Shown here one piece after another: positions 47,350 to 59,366 of a stretch of DNA of 64,000 bases. Positions within the stretch are counted from its first letter, which is position 1; every line of letters starts with the position of its first letter. Source of the DNA: Mercurialis annua (taxonomy: Eukaryota; Streptophyta; Magnoliopsida; Malpighiales; Euphorbiaceae); NCBI RefSeq assembly GCF_937616625.2, contig NC_065577.1:10705001-10769000 (forward strand), read 5' to 3'. Under the pieces are notes generated by a model, which saw only the letters and a list, made by a program, of their open reading frames with translations, did not search any database and was not told the origin of the DNA. A program made the position numbers and the translations under genes.

Positions 47350-50224
47350 TGTAACACCCCGTATTTTTTCGGCTTGTTACGATGAGTTTTTCAATGTGTT
47401 TTGGGTTAATGTTTGGTGGTTTAGTTCCTTGGAACTTTGGTTTAGGTTGCACAATAGTTATTTCGATGTTTGGGCTTGTTTTGAGTGTGGTTCGGGCCGT
47501 GTGGATCGACCTTGGGCTTAAGGCCCAGAAAATCAATAATTTTGGAAGCAGGGGGTGTATCACGGGCGTGACAGGAGCATCACGGTCGTGATACACCATC
47601 ACGGGCGCGAATCAGTCATCTCGGGCGCGACGCGGCACTGTAGGGTTCGCTGTTTTGTTATAAATAGCTCCTTAACTCGATTCTTTCAGCCCTTTTTCAT
47701 CCTATCAGACCTAATGCGACCCTACACTCAGATAAACCCTATTTTTATCATTCCTTTATGATCCTTGATGGTTTTTAACAATTGATTGGTGATTGTTTAT
47801 CCGTTTTACGATTTCTACGCGTTTTGCTTGTGGTGTTCTTCGTTGGTGTGATTGTGACTCTTGTTGCTTCTGGTCCAGACCCTTACCTAGGGTTTAATAC
47901 TTATATAATCTTGTTATTCTCCATTCTAAGGTAATTATTTCCATCTCTTATGTATTGGTGAATCGTTGTCTTGTGTTTTGCGTAGAATTGCATGATTTAG
48001 GGTGTTTTGGAGTTTGGAACTTTATGATTAATGGTCTGAGATTTATGATTTGAATATTATGTTTTAAATGGAGTTTAATATGATTATAATATGATGTATC
48101 ATGATTGGAATTGGATTTGCATGATTTAAACAACGAATTGGCTAATTCTAGGTTTGTATGAAATTGATTCGTTTAGGGATTTGTTAAAGTGTTGAATCTG
48201 AGTTATTTGGGATATTATGTGGTTATACTACAATAGCTAATGATCTTATGAGTTAGGATCTTGAAGTGAGATTTGGGTTTGATCTATGTTGTAAAAATCT
48301 CTACGATTTGCGAAATTGACAATTTTACGAAAGTTAAACGCTACGATTGCAAATTGGTTTCAAATGCTATACCTACTGATCTAATATTTTCTATATGATG
48401 TTTTGATGTTTTTAAATCAGTAGTAACATACTTTGGTTCATCGATTGTTGGTTTTGAATCGTTTGGCTAGTTTAGGCAATTTTCGGCAAATTGCCAAATT
48501 TGATTATTTGAGTGCTTTGCCTTAATATTGGTTTTGATCAAATTGTTAATGGATGTAAATACGTTTTATAAACTATTTTGGACATTTATAAAATGTTAGT
48601 TTTATCTTATGTTGTTTGGTAATCGATGGTTGAAATGGTATATAAGTTATGGTCAATTTTACAAAGGTGTTATGTATAAGTTAATATTTCAGATTTAAGT
48701 TTAAACCTTTAAAAGGTGTTTAAATCCAATTGATTTTATTTAAGGTGTCATTTTTAAGTGATGTATACTTTGGGTGAAACTTGCCAAGTGTTGGCAAGCT
48801 ATGTGGCTTATTGCTTTTAAGGTTGGCATTGTTAAGCTAGGGATTGAGTTCTTACTTTCAAATGACTTTGGTTTTATTTAAGGATTGGTTTTAAACTCTG
48901 ATTTTCACTTTGGCTTATGGTTGGGTCGGGTTAGACTTGGGTCGCCCGACTTGTTGTGTTGAGCTATACTGCAGTTAAGGCTAACACACTACTTTGGAAA
49001 ACTCTTTGGTTTAAAAGAACTATTTAAGTTATGGAAAGGACTTCTGTTTTGCTTTTAAGGATAAGAACTCATCTAAGCTAACTTGCCTAAATTGTTTAAA
49101 GTGAATGATATGAATTCTTTGGTTTGTTTGGTACATGGATGTTTACCTTACTTGGGTTGTACTTTAGTTGTGTTCAAGATGCTAGTCCTATGTGAAGTTT
49201 AGTATTCTTAAAGTTAGGGATTGTTCGGATTTTGACTTATATATGTTTTAGACCCGTCCACTGCTCGTGCTTCGGAGTCTACGCAGGGTTAGCTGTTTGC
49301 CAAGTTTCACGTGGACAAGCAAGCAGTGAGTTTGTGCTTACTATTTACCGCTTTATTAAGTAAATTGTTATTTTAGTATTAAATATATATATTGTACGTA
49401 TATTTCGAACTGTTTTTATATTATGACTTCTAGTTGGAACATGCTACCTAATGGGCATCATTAGGACTGCGTGCGCACCGGTAATGATCTGGGAAAGGTA
49501 ATTATGGTAATGTGGTAACTCGGTGTGAGCATAGCTCTCGGGACCAAGTAGAGTAACTCGGTGTAGCTCAGCTCTCGGGACTCTGGTATAAGTGTGGTCA
49601 GTGGTAACTCGGTGTAGCTCAGCTCTCGGGACCAGACCTGTTGGATTATGTTTATTATTTAGAATTGTGGATTAGGGTTCCAACTATTATTCGTAATATC
49701 GTATTTAAACGTTTTAAACGGTTTCAAAGGTTTTCCACTTAATAAATGTAGATAGTGGTATAAACTCATCTCAGTATATCTGACCCCGTTGTTTTCCCAA
49801 TTTTCTCCAGGGTTATGATCTGAGAGAGTCTGGTGATCTCCGCATTTACTTTTCCTCGGAGGTTTCTTTTATTTTTAATAAAACTATAAACTGTTTTATT
49901 CTTAGACCGCAGTAGTTACTAGACGTCTTTATTATTATTATATTTTTGTCGGATTGGTTCGACTGGTTTTATTGCTTTGGCATGTTATATTATTTACATT
50001 GGTTGATGATAAACCTATTTTAGGCTCGGGATTGAATAAGCATGTTATATAAACTGTTGAATATTATAACTGTTAGTTTTAGGCTGAAGTCTCGGTTGCC
50101 CCCGAGCATTGGTTTTCTGCAGGTTTATGTGTTTATGTGATATATGGAAGGCTAGCTATGGGTTTCGGTACTACATCACCCATACCCTAGCGCCGGTTGC
50201 GATTCATGAAAATGGGTCGTGACA
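47350..50224 (+). repeat. 5' LTR of the young Del/Tekay-like element
   Basis: Contains a TATA box, three AACTCGGTG...CTCTCGGGAC blocks (49,517-49,632) and the GGGTCGTGACA end. ORFs within it are repeated exactly in the other LTR and match no protein family. Confidence 0.93.
47556..47666 (+). promoter_or_regulatory. putative LTR promoter with repeated CACGGGCG elements
   Basis: TATAAATA at 47,659-47,666 is preceded by a cluster of related motifs: TATCACGGGCGTGA, ATCACGGTCGTGAT, ATCACGGGCGCGA and ATCTCGGGCGCGA within 70 bp. One is an exact dyad apart from the centre. The same block precedes the TATA box of the 3' LTR (54,916-54,923). Role as upstream elements is inferred. Confidence 0.55.
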
Positions 50225-53200
50225 AACTTGGTATCAGAGCTTTGGTTTCAAACCAAGGCCATTTTGCATGTTATGTGTTTACTGCTTAAAGGCATGTTAA
50301 GTGCTGTTGTTGTGTCATAGGATCTACTGCGGAATTAGGATTCAAGTCTTGTCTTTGAAACGTCATCTTTTGGTTTTCAAAACTTTCTACCTTCACCTAT
50401 AGGAATGTTGAGTGTCGGTCTTATGTGTTACTGATGCTTTACTTTGGAATGTTTATTGCTTATACATTGGGTGATTTGTTGGCTGTTGTACCATATATGA
50501 GATATACTTTCGGTGATGTTTTGTTGGTGTTGTACCTTATATGGTGTTTACTTCGGGTGATGCTTTGTTGGCTGTTGTGCCCTATATGATGTTTACCTTG
50601 GGTGATTAGTTGTTGGCTTTTACGCCTTTGGATGATTTTGATTATAATTTGATTGCTTTCACCTTGTTGGTGAGTACAGTTTGGTTTGGTTGTGTTATTG
50701 AGTGCTAAATACGTTGGCACGTACTATGATACGTTAGGCGTTGGCCTTGTGTGGTTTCTAAAAGATTTCGTGTCAAATCTTTAAGCATGTTTTGTGGGTT
50801 TATGATGTTTGACCGCACGATGGTTTTATAGTTTTATTAAGAAAATTATTTTGATTTGGTTTTTATTTTGACACGAGGGCCGGATGAGCGGTCTGGTCAT
50901 AGTACATTGAAAAATGTGATTTTTGGTTACTTTGCAAGTAAACTGAGTTTCTCGTATCTTAGAATCTTACGTTAGACTTGGTGTTGACAAACGGTTGTTT
51001 TTAAAATAATATTATTTATGAGCTTTTCCCACCGTATTGAGAGTTAATATTTTTGGCTGTTATTTTACCATGTTGTGGTATGTCGACGTTTGAAGCGTCG
51101 TTTGGTCATATATTTGGTAATTATGTTTGGCTTGCTTAAGTGTTTACAAAATGATTGTTTGAGATCAAAGATTTTCTCACTTAAAGATTTTGAGTTGATT
51201 TCGATACTTGGGTTGCTTGAGCTCTTATTTTGAAAAGGTTGAGATTGTTTTTTTTTTAATTTTATTTGAAAGACTTTTTCCGGATTTATAAATATTTTGA
51301 ATAAGTTTTAAAAATGGTGGTTTTGGATTGACTTAGGTCACCCAAATTTGGGAGTTGAGCTTGGTAGTTGTAATGACTCGGCTAACTAGATGGTTTTATG
51401 GATTGAGATACTTTGGAAATTTTAAAGCAATTGTTTAATTGAGGAGATATTTTCGGATATTGATTTTGCTTTTAACCGTGGGGCTCAACTAAAATTTGGA
51501 AGTCTTCTAGTTGACTTTAAACTTCAAAATGAATTTTGATACGTACTTTTAAAAGATGATATATTATAGGTTTATTTTGTTACGGAGATTCGAAATTTAT
51601 TGTATCATGTCTTGATTCGTCCTTTAAGTATGTTTGGGTTATTGTGCTTAATGGCATGCTTGGGAGGTTTATGGTTTGTATACCTCACATGTTCGGTTGA
51701 ACTATGTTAATTGTTTTTGTTTTATCTCTTCGTGCGGAGTAGCACGTGAGATGAATTATTTCACGTGGTCATGGTTGGCTTACCTTGGTGTATGGTTTTA
51801 TTTTATGAGTAGGACCATCATTTAGACCCTGTATTGCTTTAGTTTCGGTTTTGGATTATGCTGGGTTTGGTGTGTTATTTTGTGGATTTGAGATTTTGGG
51901 GTTTCGATATGAGTAAGATGAAGAAAGTGTTTCTTTGGTGGTTTTTGATTATCTTGGACAAAGATGTTGGAAATTCTTATTCGAAGAGATAGATCGGTGT
52001 ATTAATACACTGGCGTTTTTCATCCAGATTGGATGATGCGATGCGGGAACTGGTGGTTTGTTTTGTAGAAACGTAGGTGATATATTGTTTTTCCTTGAGT
52101 TAAGTTTAAGCTTAGTGAAAGTTTTTTGTCGCATAAGAGATTTTATAGTAGTTATCGGTTTGAATTGTTATGTTAGTATCACATGATTTGGTAGATTGCA
52201 AGTAAGGATTGAGAAATGTTTTTGAGGTTATCGAGTGCACATCTCACAGAGTGAAACGTCTAGCAAATGTTATATTAATAAACTGATTTCAAATGAAACT
52301 TATTGAAAGTATTTGAAATGTTTTTATCACGTAATTGTGCCCAGACATATCATGAACATGCATTTTTGTATGTCACGAATAGGGGATTTCATTGAGCACT
52401 AAGTATGTTCACTAAATAATAAGAAAATAAGTAATTTGTACATGCCTAATAGTACATGCATCACGTGCATTGAAATGGTTAGAGTTGGATGCAACTATTT
52501 GGGGATGAAAGGTGTCATCACCCTGGCGCACAATTATGTAAAATGGATTTCGGCAATAAAGAATTTTTGAGAAAAATGTTTTGAAACAAACTCGCGAGTC
52601 ACTTTGGGATAAATATATTTATAAGGTTGGATTTCAAATGATTTTGAAACTGTTACTGAAGGGTAGCTAGACAAAATACTCTGTGATGATGGTGGTGAAT
52701 TGAGGATGATTATGTTATGAGTGATTGGTTTGTTGTATAACAAATTTTGTACTTGGTAGGGAGTAAGAATGAATATAACATTGCACTCGAGTTATTATTA
52801 TAATAAGTATGATAGGATTTTGAGGTCGGTTTGGAAGGCCTTTGTGTTAGCTTACGATTTATGAATTGAGGTTATTAGATTAAGGGATTTGGTTATGCTC
52901 GACGTGTGTGTTTACGCCGTGATTTTAAAGGAAGTTTGTTTTTACATATTCGTTTTTGTATAATGTTTTGGTATACTCGTATAAAAATATTGTGTGAAAA
53001 AAAAAAAAGATTTTCTTTACAAATATTTTCTATTTTGACAAAAGGATAAATTTTTATCAAGCATTGATTTAAAGAGAATAAAAATTTTGTTAGTTGAACT
53101 ATTTTATATATTTGCAAACTTATATTGAAACTAAGGTGTAACTCCGGAATTCAAAATACGGATATTTTGAAAATGTTGATGTGTTCACAAATTGGAGGTT

Positions 53201-54606
53201 TTTCCAATAGTAAAAGTATTTTGATTTTAAATATAAAAGGAGTTATAAGATATTAAAATCTTTTAAAGAGAAGTGGGAAGTTGTAATGTTTTGTGATTTG
53301 AACTATTTCCCTATAAGTTTGGTTTTGAGCATAACCAATGACCCGATTACGGCGAATGTGATCTAGGTGATCTCTTCTTAGCAAGGTTACAGTTATTTTT
53401 GGTGAAACAATTTTGAGAATTTTAGCTTGGTTCGGATTTATGAGTTAGTTGATTTGAGAATCGCGATGAGTAGGTTTCGACAACAAAGGTTGGTTGGTCA
53501 ATACTGATTGTGAATTTTTGTTGTAAAAAAATTTGATTTCGCTTCATCTAATTGTTGAACCTTTTGTGTGCGGCATAAAAATTTGGTTTGTGTAAAAAAA
53601 AATTGTATGTATGTTGGTGTTAGTTACTTTGGGTAACTTCGGGCTGTATGTTTTCTTATTGTATGAGTGGAAGGATCTTTCTGAATTAGTCGGTTTGTAT
53701 GTAACTTGGAGATTCGTTATCATAGGTTAAAGTGATTTATTCTTTGGAATATCAGTATGTGAGTATGTGTTTATTGATTCGTTAAGGTTGATGGTCTTGT
53801 CGAGCTTAGTCCTTGTCGTGTGTACAACTCGAATTTCATGATGTTTTAAAGTTGGCTGATTTATATTGACGAGAACCTTATCTAGTTAATTTTGGACTAG
53901 ACCGTTCATTTGATATAACGAGTTATTTATATCTTTGATATGGGATAATAGGCGTAGAGATGTTAAGTAGGTGGCGAGGATTGCATGATGTTATTAATGG
54001 GGATTTCGAGGTTTTCATTTGAAGTGTTAGATTTTGGTATTGTAAGAATTGCGATTTGAGTTTCGGGCTTGTCCTTGCACCTTGTCAAGGTTGTCTTGAT
54101 AGCTGTTAGAACTCGAACGAGTTTAGTAACCTTCCTTGTGAGCATGTTTAATGTTTATAGTTGAATAATCTTGGAGGTTTATATTTTGTTTAATCAAGTA
54201 ATAGTTGGAGTATTGAACTGTTGAATTTATAATTTTGCGCATACGTGGTGTGGAAATTTGAGTTGTTGTTTTATGTAAGTGGTGATTTGAGTTATCATTC
54301 GAGGTACAACGTGTCGAGTTGTGGTTATGCAAGTGCGTAGGTTGATGAGTGGAGGAATGCCTATGGTTTGAGTTTTATTCGGTTATATAGTTGGGGAGTA
54401 TACGTAGGGGACGAAGTCCATTATGTGGAATCGTTATCTTTCATTCCTTGAGGTACGTGGGGTTTAGCGCTGCTTCGAATGTTCGATGCTATTTTAGTAC
54501 TTTGGATTTGTGTTATATGTTCTACTTTGGTTGCTTTGTGCGCGTATATTGTGTTTTGTGCTTTGTGTTAAAATCGAGGACGATTTTGTTTTTAAGTTGG
54601 AGAGAA
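50225..54606 (+). other. non-coding internal region of the young element
   Basis: Only short unrelated ORFs on both strands. At 50,471-50,610 a ~44-bp unit (GTGATG.TTTGTTGGCTGTTG...TATATG.TGTTTAC) repeats three times. The stretch ends ATCGAGGACGATTTTGTTTT before the polypurine tract, a remnant of the usual CGAGGACGAAATT ending of Del/Tekay pol regions. Confidence 0.8.
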
Positions 54607-57481
54607 TGTAACACCCCGTATTTTTTCGGCTTGTTACGATGAGTTTTTCAATGTGTTTTGGGTTAATGTTTGGTGGTTTAGTTCCTTGGAACTTTGGTTT
54701 AGGTTGCACAATAGTTATTTCGATGTTTGGGCTTGTTTTGAGTGTGGTTCGGGCCGTGTGGATCGACCTTGGGCTTAAGGCCCAGAAAATCAATAATTTT
54801 GGAAGCAGGGGGTGTATCACGGGCGTGACAGGAGCATCACGGTCGTGATACACCATCACGGGCGCGAATCAGTCATCTCGGGCGCGACGCGGCACTGTAG
54901 GGTTCGCTGTTTTGTTATAAATAGCTCCTTAACTCGATTCTTTCAGCCCTTTTTCATCCTATCAGACCTAATGCGACCCTACACTCAGATAAACCCTATT
55001 TTTATCATTCCTTTATGATCCTTGATGGTTTTTAACAATTGATTGGTGATTGTTTATCCGTTTTACGATTTCTACGCGTTTTGCTTGTGGTGTTCTTCGT
55101 TGGTGTGATTGTGACTCTTGTTGCTTCTGGTCCAGACCCTTACCTAGGGTTTAATACTTATATAATCTTGTTATTCTCCATTCTAAGGTAATTATTTCCA
55201 TCTCTTATGTATTGGTGAATCGTTGTCTTGTGTTTTGCGTAGAATTGCATGATTTAGGGTGTTTTGGAGTTTGGAACTTTATGATTAATGGTCTGAGATT
55301 TATGATTTGAATATTATGTTTTAAATGGAGTTTAATATGATTATAATATGATGTATCATGATTGGAATTGGATTTGCATGATTTAAACAACGAATTGGCT
55401 AATTCTAGGTTTGTATGAAATTGATTCGTTTAGGGATTTGTTAAAGTGTTGAATCTGAGTTATTTGGGATATTATGTGGTTATACTACAATAGCTAATGA
55501 TCTTATGAGTTAGGATCTTGAAGTGAGATTTGGGTTTGATCTATGTTGTAAAAATCTCTACGATTTGCGAAATTGACAATTTTACGAAAGTTAAACGCTA
55601 CGATTGCAAATTGGTTTCAAATGCTATACCTACTGATCTAATATTTTCTATATGATGTTTTGATGTTTTTAAATCAGTAGTAACATACTTTGGTTCATCG
55701 ATTGTTGGTTTTGAATCGTTTGGCTAGTTTAGGCAATTTTCGGCAAATTGCCAAATTTGATTATTTGAGTGCTTTGCCTTAATATTGGTTTTGATCAAAT
55801 TGTTAATGGATGTAAATACGTTTTATAAACTATTTTGGACATTTATAAAATGTTAGTTTTATCTTATGTTGTTTGGTAATCGATGGTTGAAATGGTATAT
55901 AAGTTATGGTCAATTTTACAAAGGTGTTATGTATAAGTTAATATTTCAGATTTAAGTTTAAACCTTTAAAAGGTGTTTAAATCCAATTGATTTTATTTAA
56001 GGTGTCATTTTTAAGTGATGTATACTTTGGGTGAAACTTGCCAAGTGTTGGCAAGCTATGTGGCTTATTGCTTTTAAGGTTGGCATTGTTAAGCTAGGGA
56101 TTGAGTTCTTACTTTCAAATGACTTTGGTTTTATTTAAGGATTGGTTTTAAACTCTGATTTTCACTTTGGCTTATGGTTGGGTCGGGTTAGACTTGGGTC
56201 GCCCGACTTGTTGTGTTGAGCTATACTGCAGTTAAGGCTAACACACTACTTTGGAAAACTCTTTGGTTTAAAAGAACTATTTAAGTTATGGAAAGGACTT
56301 CTGTTTTGCTTTTAAGGATAAGAACTCATCTAAGCTAACTTGCCTAAATTGTTTAAAGTGAATGATATGAATTCTTTGGTTTGTTTGGTACATGGATGTT
56401 TACCTTACTTGGGTTGTACTTTAGTTGTGTTCAAGATGCTAGTCCTATGTGGAGTTTAGTATTCTTAAAGTTAGGGATTGTTCGGATTTTGACTTATATA
56501 TGTTTTAGACCCGTCCACTGCTCGTGCTTCGGAGTCTACGCAGGGTTAGCTGTTTGCCAAGTTTCACGTGGACAAGCAAGCAGTGAGTTTGTGCTTACTA
56601 TTTACCGCTTTATTAAGTAAATTGTTATTTTAGTATTAAATATATATATTGTACGTATATTTCGAACTGTTTTTATATTATGACTTCTAGTTGGAACATG
56701 CTACCTAATGGGCATCATTAGGACTGCGTGCGCACCGGTAATGATCTGGGAAAGGTAATTATGGTAATGTGGTAACTCGGTGTGAGCATAGCTCTCGGGA
56801 CCAAGTAGAGTAACTCGGTGTAGCTCAGCTCTCGGGACTCTGGTATAAGTGTGGTCAGTGGTAACTCGGTGTAGCTCAGCTCTCGGGACCAGACCTGTTG
56901 GATTATGTTTATTATTTAGAATTGTGGATTAGGGTTCCAACTATTATTCGTAATATCGTATTTAAACGTTTTAAACGGTTTCAAAGGTTTTCCACTTAAT
57001 AAATGTAGATAGTGGTATAAACTCATCTCAGTATATCTGACCCCGTTGTTTTCCCAATTTTCTCCAGGGTTATGATCTGAGAGAGTCTGGTGATCTCCGC
57101 ATTTACTTTTCCTCGGAGGTTTCTTTTATTTTTAATAAAACTATAAACTGTTTTATTCTTAGACCGCAGTAGTAACTAGACGTCTTTATTATTATTATAT
57201 TTTTGTCGGATTGGTTCGACTGGTTTTATTGCTTTGGCATGTTATATTATTTACATTGGTTGATGATAAACCTATTTTAGGCTCGGGATTGAATAAGCAT
57301 GTTATATAAACTGTTGAATATTATAACTGTTAGTTTTAGGCTGAAGTCTCGGTTGCCCCCGAGCATTGGTTTTCTGCAGGTTTATGTGTTTATGTGATAT
57401 ATGGAAGGCTAGCTATGGGTTTCGGTACTACATCACCCATACCCTAGCGCCGGTTGCGATTCATGAAAATGGGTCGTGACA
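54607..57481 (+). repeat. 3' LTR of the young Del/Tekay-like element
   Basis: Practically identical to the 5' LTR over 2,875 bp. Confidence 0.93.
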
Positions 57482-57974
57482 ATTAACAACCCCTAAACAA
57501 GGGGTTTAGCTACTAATCACAAACATACTAACAATAACTAACAAGCAAGAAATAAGAATAAACATGGTGTAGAGATTAATTACCTTGTAATAATTGAAGA
57601 CCCAAAACATAAAATGGATAATGAAGAATAATCAAAATGAAAAGAACAATAATCTTCTATTAATTAATAACTTCAATCCACAATAAAGCTTGATAAAACT
57701 AAGAACAAAGGGAATGTACAAAGCTGAGAATTATGAACTAAGATGGGGGCTACAAAATTCTAATAATAGTGCATAACCCTAAAATGGAAATAAAGTGGTC
57801 TTTTTATAGTTCAAGGACAACAAGGGAATAAAAATACACTATATGACAAGTCTAAATGAGGTAGCCAATCAAAATAGATCACAAAATTGTCCACATGTGC
57901 CTTTTTAGCTCCAAATCACGTATCTTCATTAATGAGCTGTTTCTATCGAAATGAAGTGGTTTCTATAGAAACAT

Positions 57975-58230
57975 GCTTAGGTGAAAAGCTCACTGGATGC
58001 ATTTTTGACATGGTTTCTGAGGAAATCTCGATAGAAACCAATCTGTCTCGATCGAGACAGACGTTTCTGAAGAGGTTTCTGAGGAAGTTTTGATAAAAAC
58101 AAGCTTAGGTGAGAAGCTCACTGGATGCATTTCTGACATGGTTTCTGAGAAAATCTCGATAGAAACCAATCTGTCTCGATCGAGACAGATGTTTCTGAAG
58201 AGGTTTTTGAGGAAGTTTCGATAGAAACAA
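57975..58230. repeat. 128-bp tandem duplication with 20-bp palindrome, inside the solo LTR
   Basis: Units begin GCTTAGGTGAAAAGCTCACT at 57,975 and GCTTAGGTGAGAAGCTCACT at 58,103. Each includes the perfect palindrome TCTGTCTCGATCGAGACAGA (58,042-58,061 and 58,170-58,189). Confidence 0.85.
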
Positions 58231-58514
58231 GCTCTGACTTGATCACTTCTGCTTCTTCTAGTCTTGATTGCTCCAATTATGCTCCAAATTGCCCGATTCT
58301 CGCCAATATGTACCTGAAACACTTCGACATGAAAATGAGCAATAAAACACCTTTAATGGACACTAATCATGGCATAATCACATCAAAATAGACCCACATA
58401 ATAGGTGTAATTCTACACCTATCATCTATCACCAACCTCCACAATGAACCCAACAAAACTCAAGAATCCAGCCACAACAAAGAACAGAACAAATCCAACC
58501 GGAAACCAAATCGG

Positions 58515-58740
58515 AGCCCCGCCGGACGGCTATTCCAGGTAGAGTATGCCATGGAGGCCGTAAATCAAGGCTCAACGGCAATTGGACTCCGATCTAAGAC
58601 TCACGTAGTTCTCGCATGCGTTAATGAGGGTAATTCTGAGCTCTGATCTCGCCAAAAGAAGAACTTCAAAATTGATGACCACATCGTTGTTGCTATTGCC
58701 GGTCTCATTGCCGACGGTCGTCTCACGTGGTTCAACAGTT
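58515..58740 (+). pseudogene. 20S proteasome subunit alpha-1 (PAF1-like) pseudogene fragment
   Basis: Alpha subunits form the outer rings of the 20S proteasome. The frame from 58,515 gives [20 protein letters not shown], then [19 protein letters not shown], and after a TGA stop at 58,644-58,646 KNFKIDDHIVVAIAGLIADG followed by R. The block [13 protein letters not shown] and the downstream DDHI.VAIAGL.ADGR are strong matches to plant alpha-1 (PAF1). Only residues about 15-85 of roughly 280 are covered. The sequence before 58,515 has drifted from the expected N-terminus, and similarity ends after 58,735. No intron is seen within the fragment. It begins about 85 bp right of the solo LTR target duplication. 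Confidence 0.85.
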
Positions 58741-59366
58741 GCTTCCTCTCTGTTTACTTTTTGCTATCATGACTTTTATTTGAAGAAATTAGGTTATGAA
58801 AAGATTAGAAGAGCATTTGACATTTGTGTAAAATTCAAAGTATAAAAATCAAAAAAGAAAAGAACAAATTGTACTTTTTAAAAGAGAAAGATATGAACGT
58901 AATTGTCTAATAAGTTCAAAATTTGTAATATTTTATCTAATTAACTCATTACATAATCATTAACAAAACCCAAATTAGTAATTTTCTTATAATTGTTTAT
59001 AATTGTAGGTAGTAATAATTGCAAGAGAAAAAAATAATCAAATACATTGCATCAAAATTATTATTATAACATATGGCAATCTCTTTATTTCTTAGAACAA
59101 CAACTTTTGCTTTGATCTTATTGTGGTATTTATTATTTATTTTTATACATTTATTTTTTTATGATAAACACTTGTCACATTATCATACAATTTTTAATAT
59201 TTGTTTTTTTATTGTAAAATGATTATTAATTTAATTTTTTTTAATTTGAAAAAAAAATTATTGTGTTATTTTTATTTAGAATAACTTTTATATTTTGTAA
59301 TTTTTTATTTATATATACACATTTGTCATTTAAGATATTTATGTTTTATATTTAATTTTTTTATTT
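58741..59366. other. AT-rich intergenic DNA
   Basis: No gene or element end was recognised. Confidence 0.35.

Larger units (their letters stand above)
47350..57481 (+). mobile_element. young non-coding Del/Tekay-like LTR element
   Basis: 10,132 bp with LTRs 47,350-50,224 and 54,607-57,481 (2,875 bp each), ends TGTAACACCCCG...GGGTCGTGACA, and exact target duplications ATTAA at 47,345-47,349 and 57,482-57,486. The primer site TGGTATCAGAGC (50,229-50,240) is the initiator tRNA-Met type. The polypurine tract AAGTTGGAGAGAA (54,594-54,606) adjoins the 3' LTR. The 4.4-kb internal region shows no gag, RT, integrase or chromodomain. It is thus a LARD-like non-autonomous element that must have used proteins from a relative. 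By eye the LTRs differ at two sites only (49,195/56,452 and 49,917/57,174). Confidence 0.92.
46677..58424 (+). mobile_element. solo LTR (about 1.6 kb) interrupted by a Del/Tekay-like element
   Basis: Ends TGTTAGAGAATTTTC...CTACACCTATCA, exact target duplications TCTAT at 46,672-46,676 and 58,425-58,429. Removing the nested 47,350-57,481 element and one copy of its TSD leaves about 1.61 kb. It has the same layout as the LTRs at 13,530 and 31,476: CGAACCCACAAGGAC near the start, and CTCTCG at 47,022, 47,081, 47,160 and 47,216. No internal region remains. Confidence 0.9.

Noticed and set aside
47382..47761. ORFs within the 47,350 LTR (duplicated at 54,639-55,018)
   Set aside because: They are identical in both LTRs because the LTRs are identical; no known domain, and they overlap the promoter.
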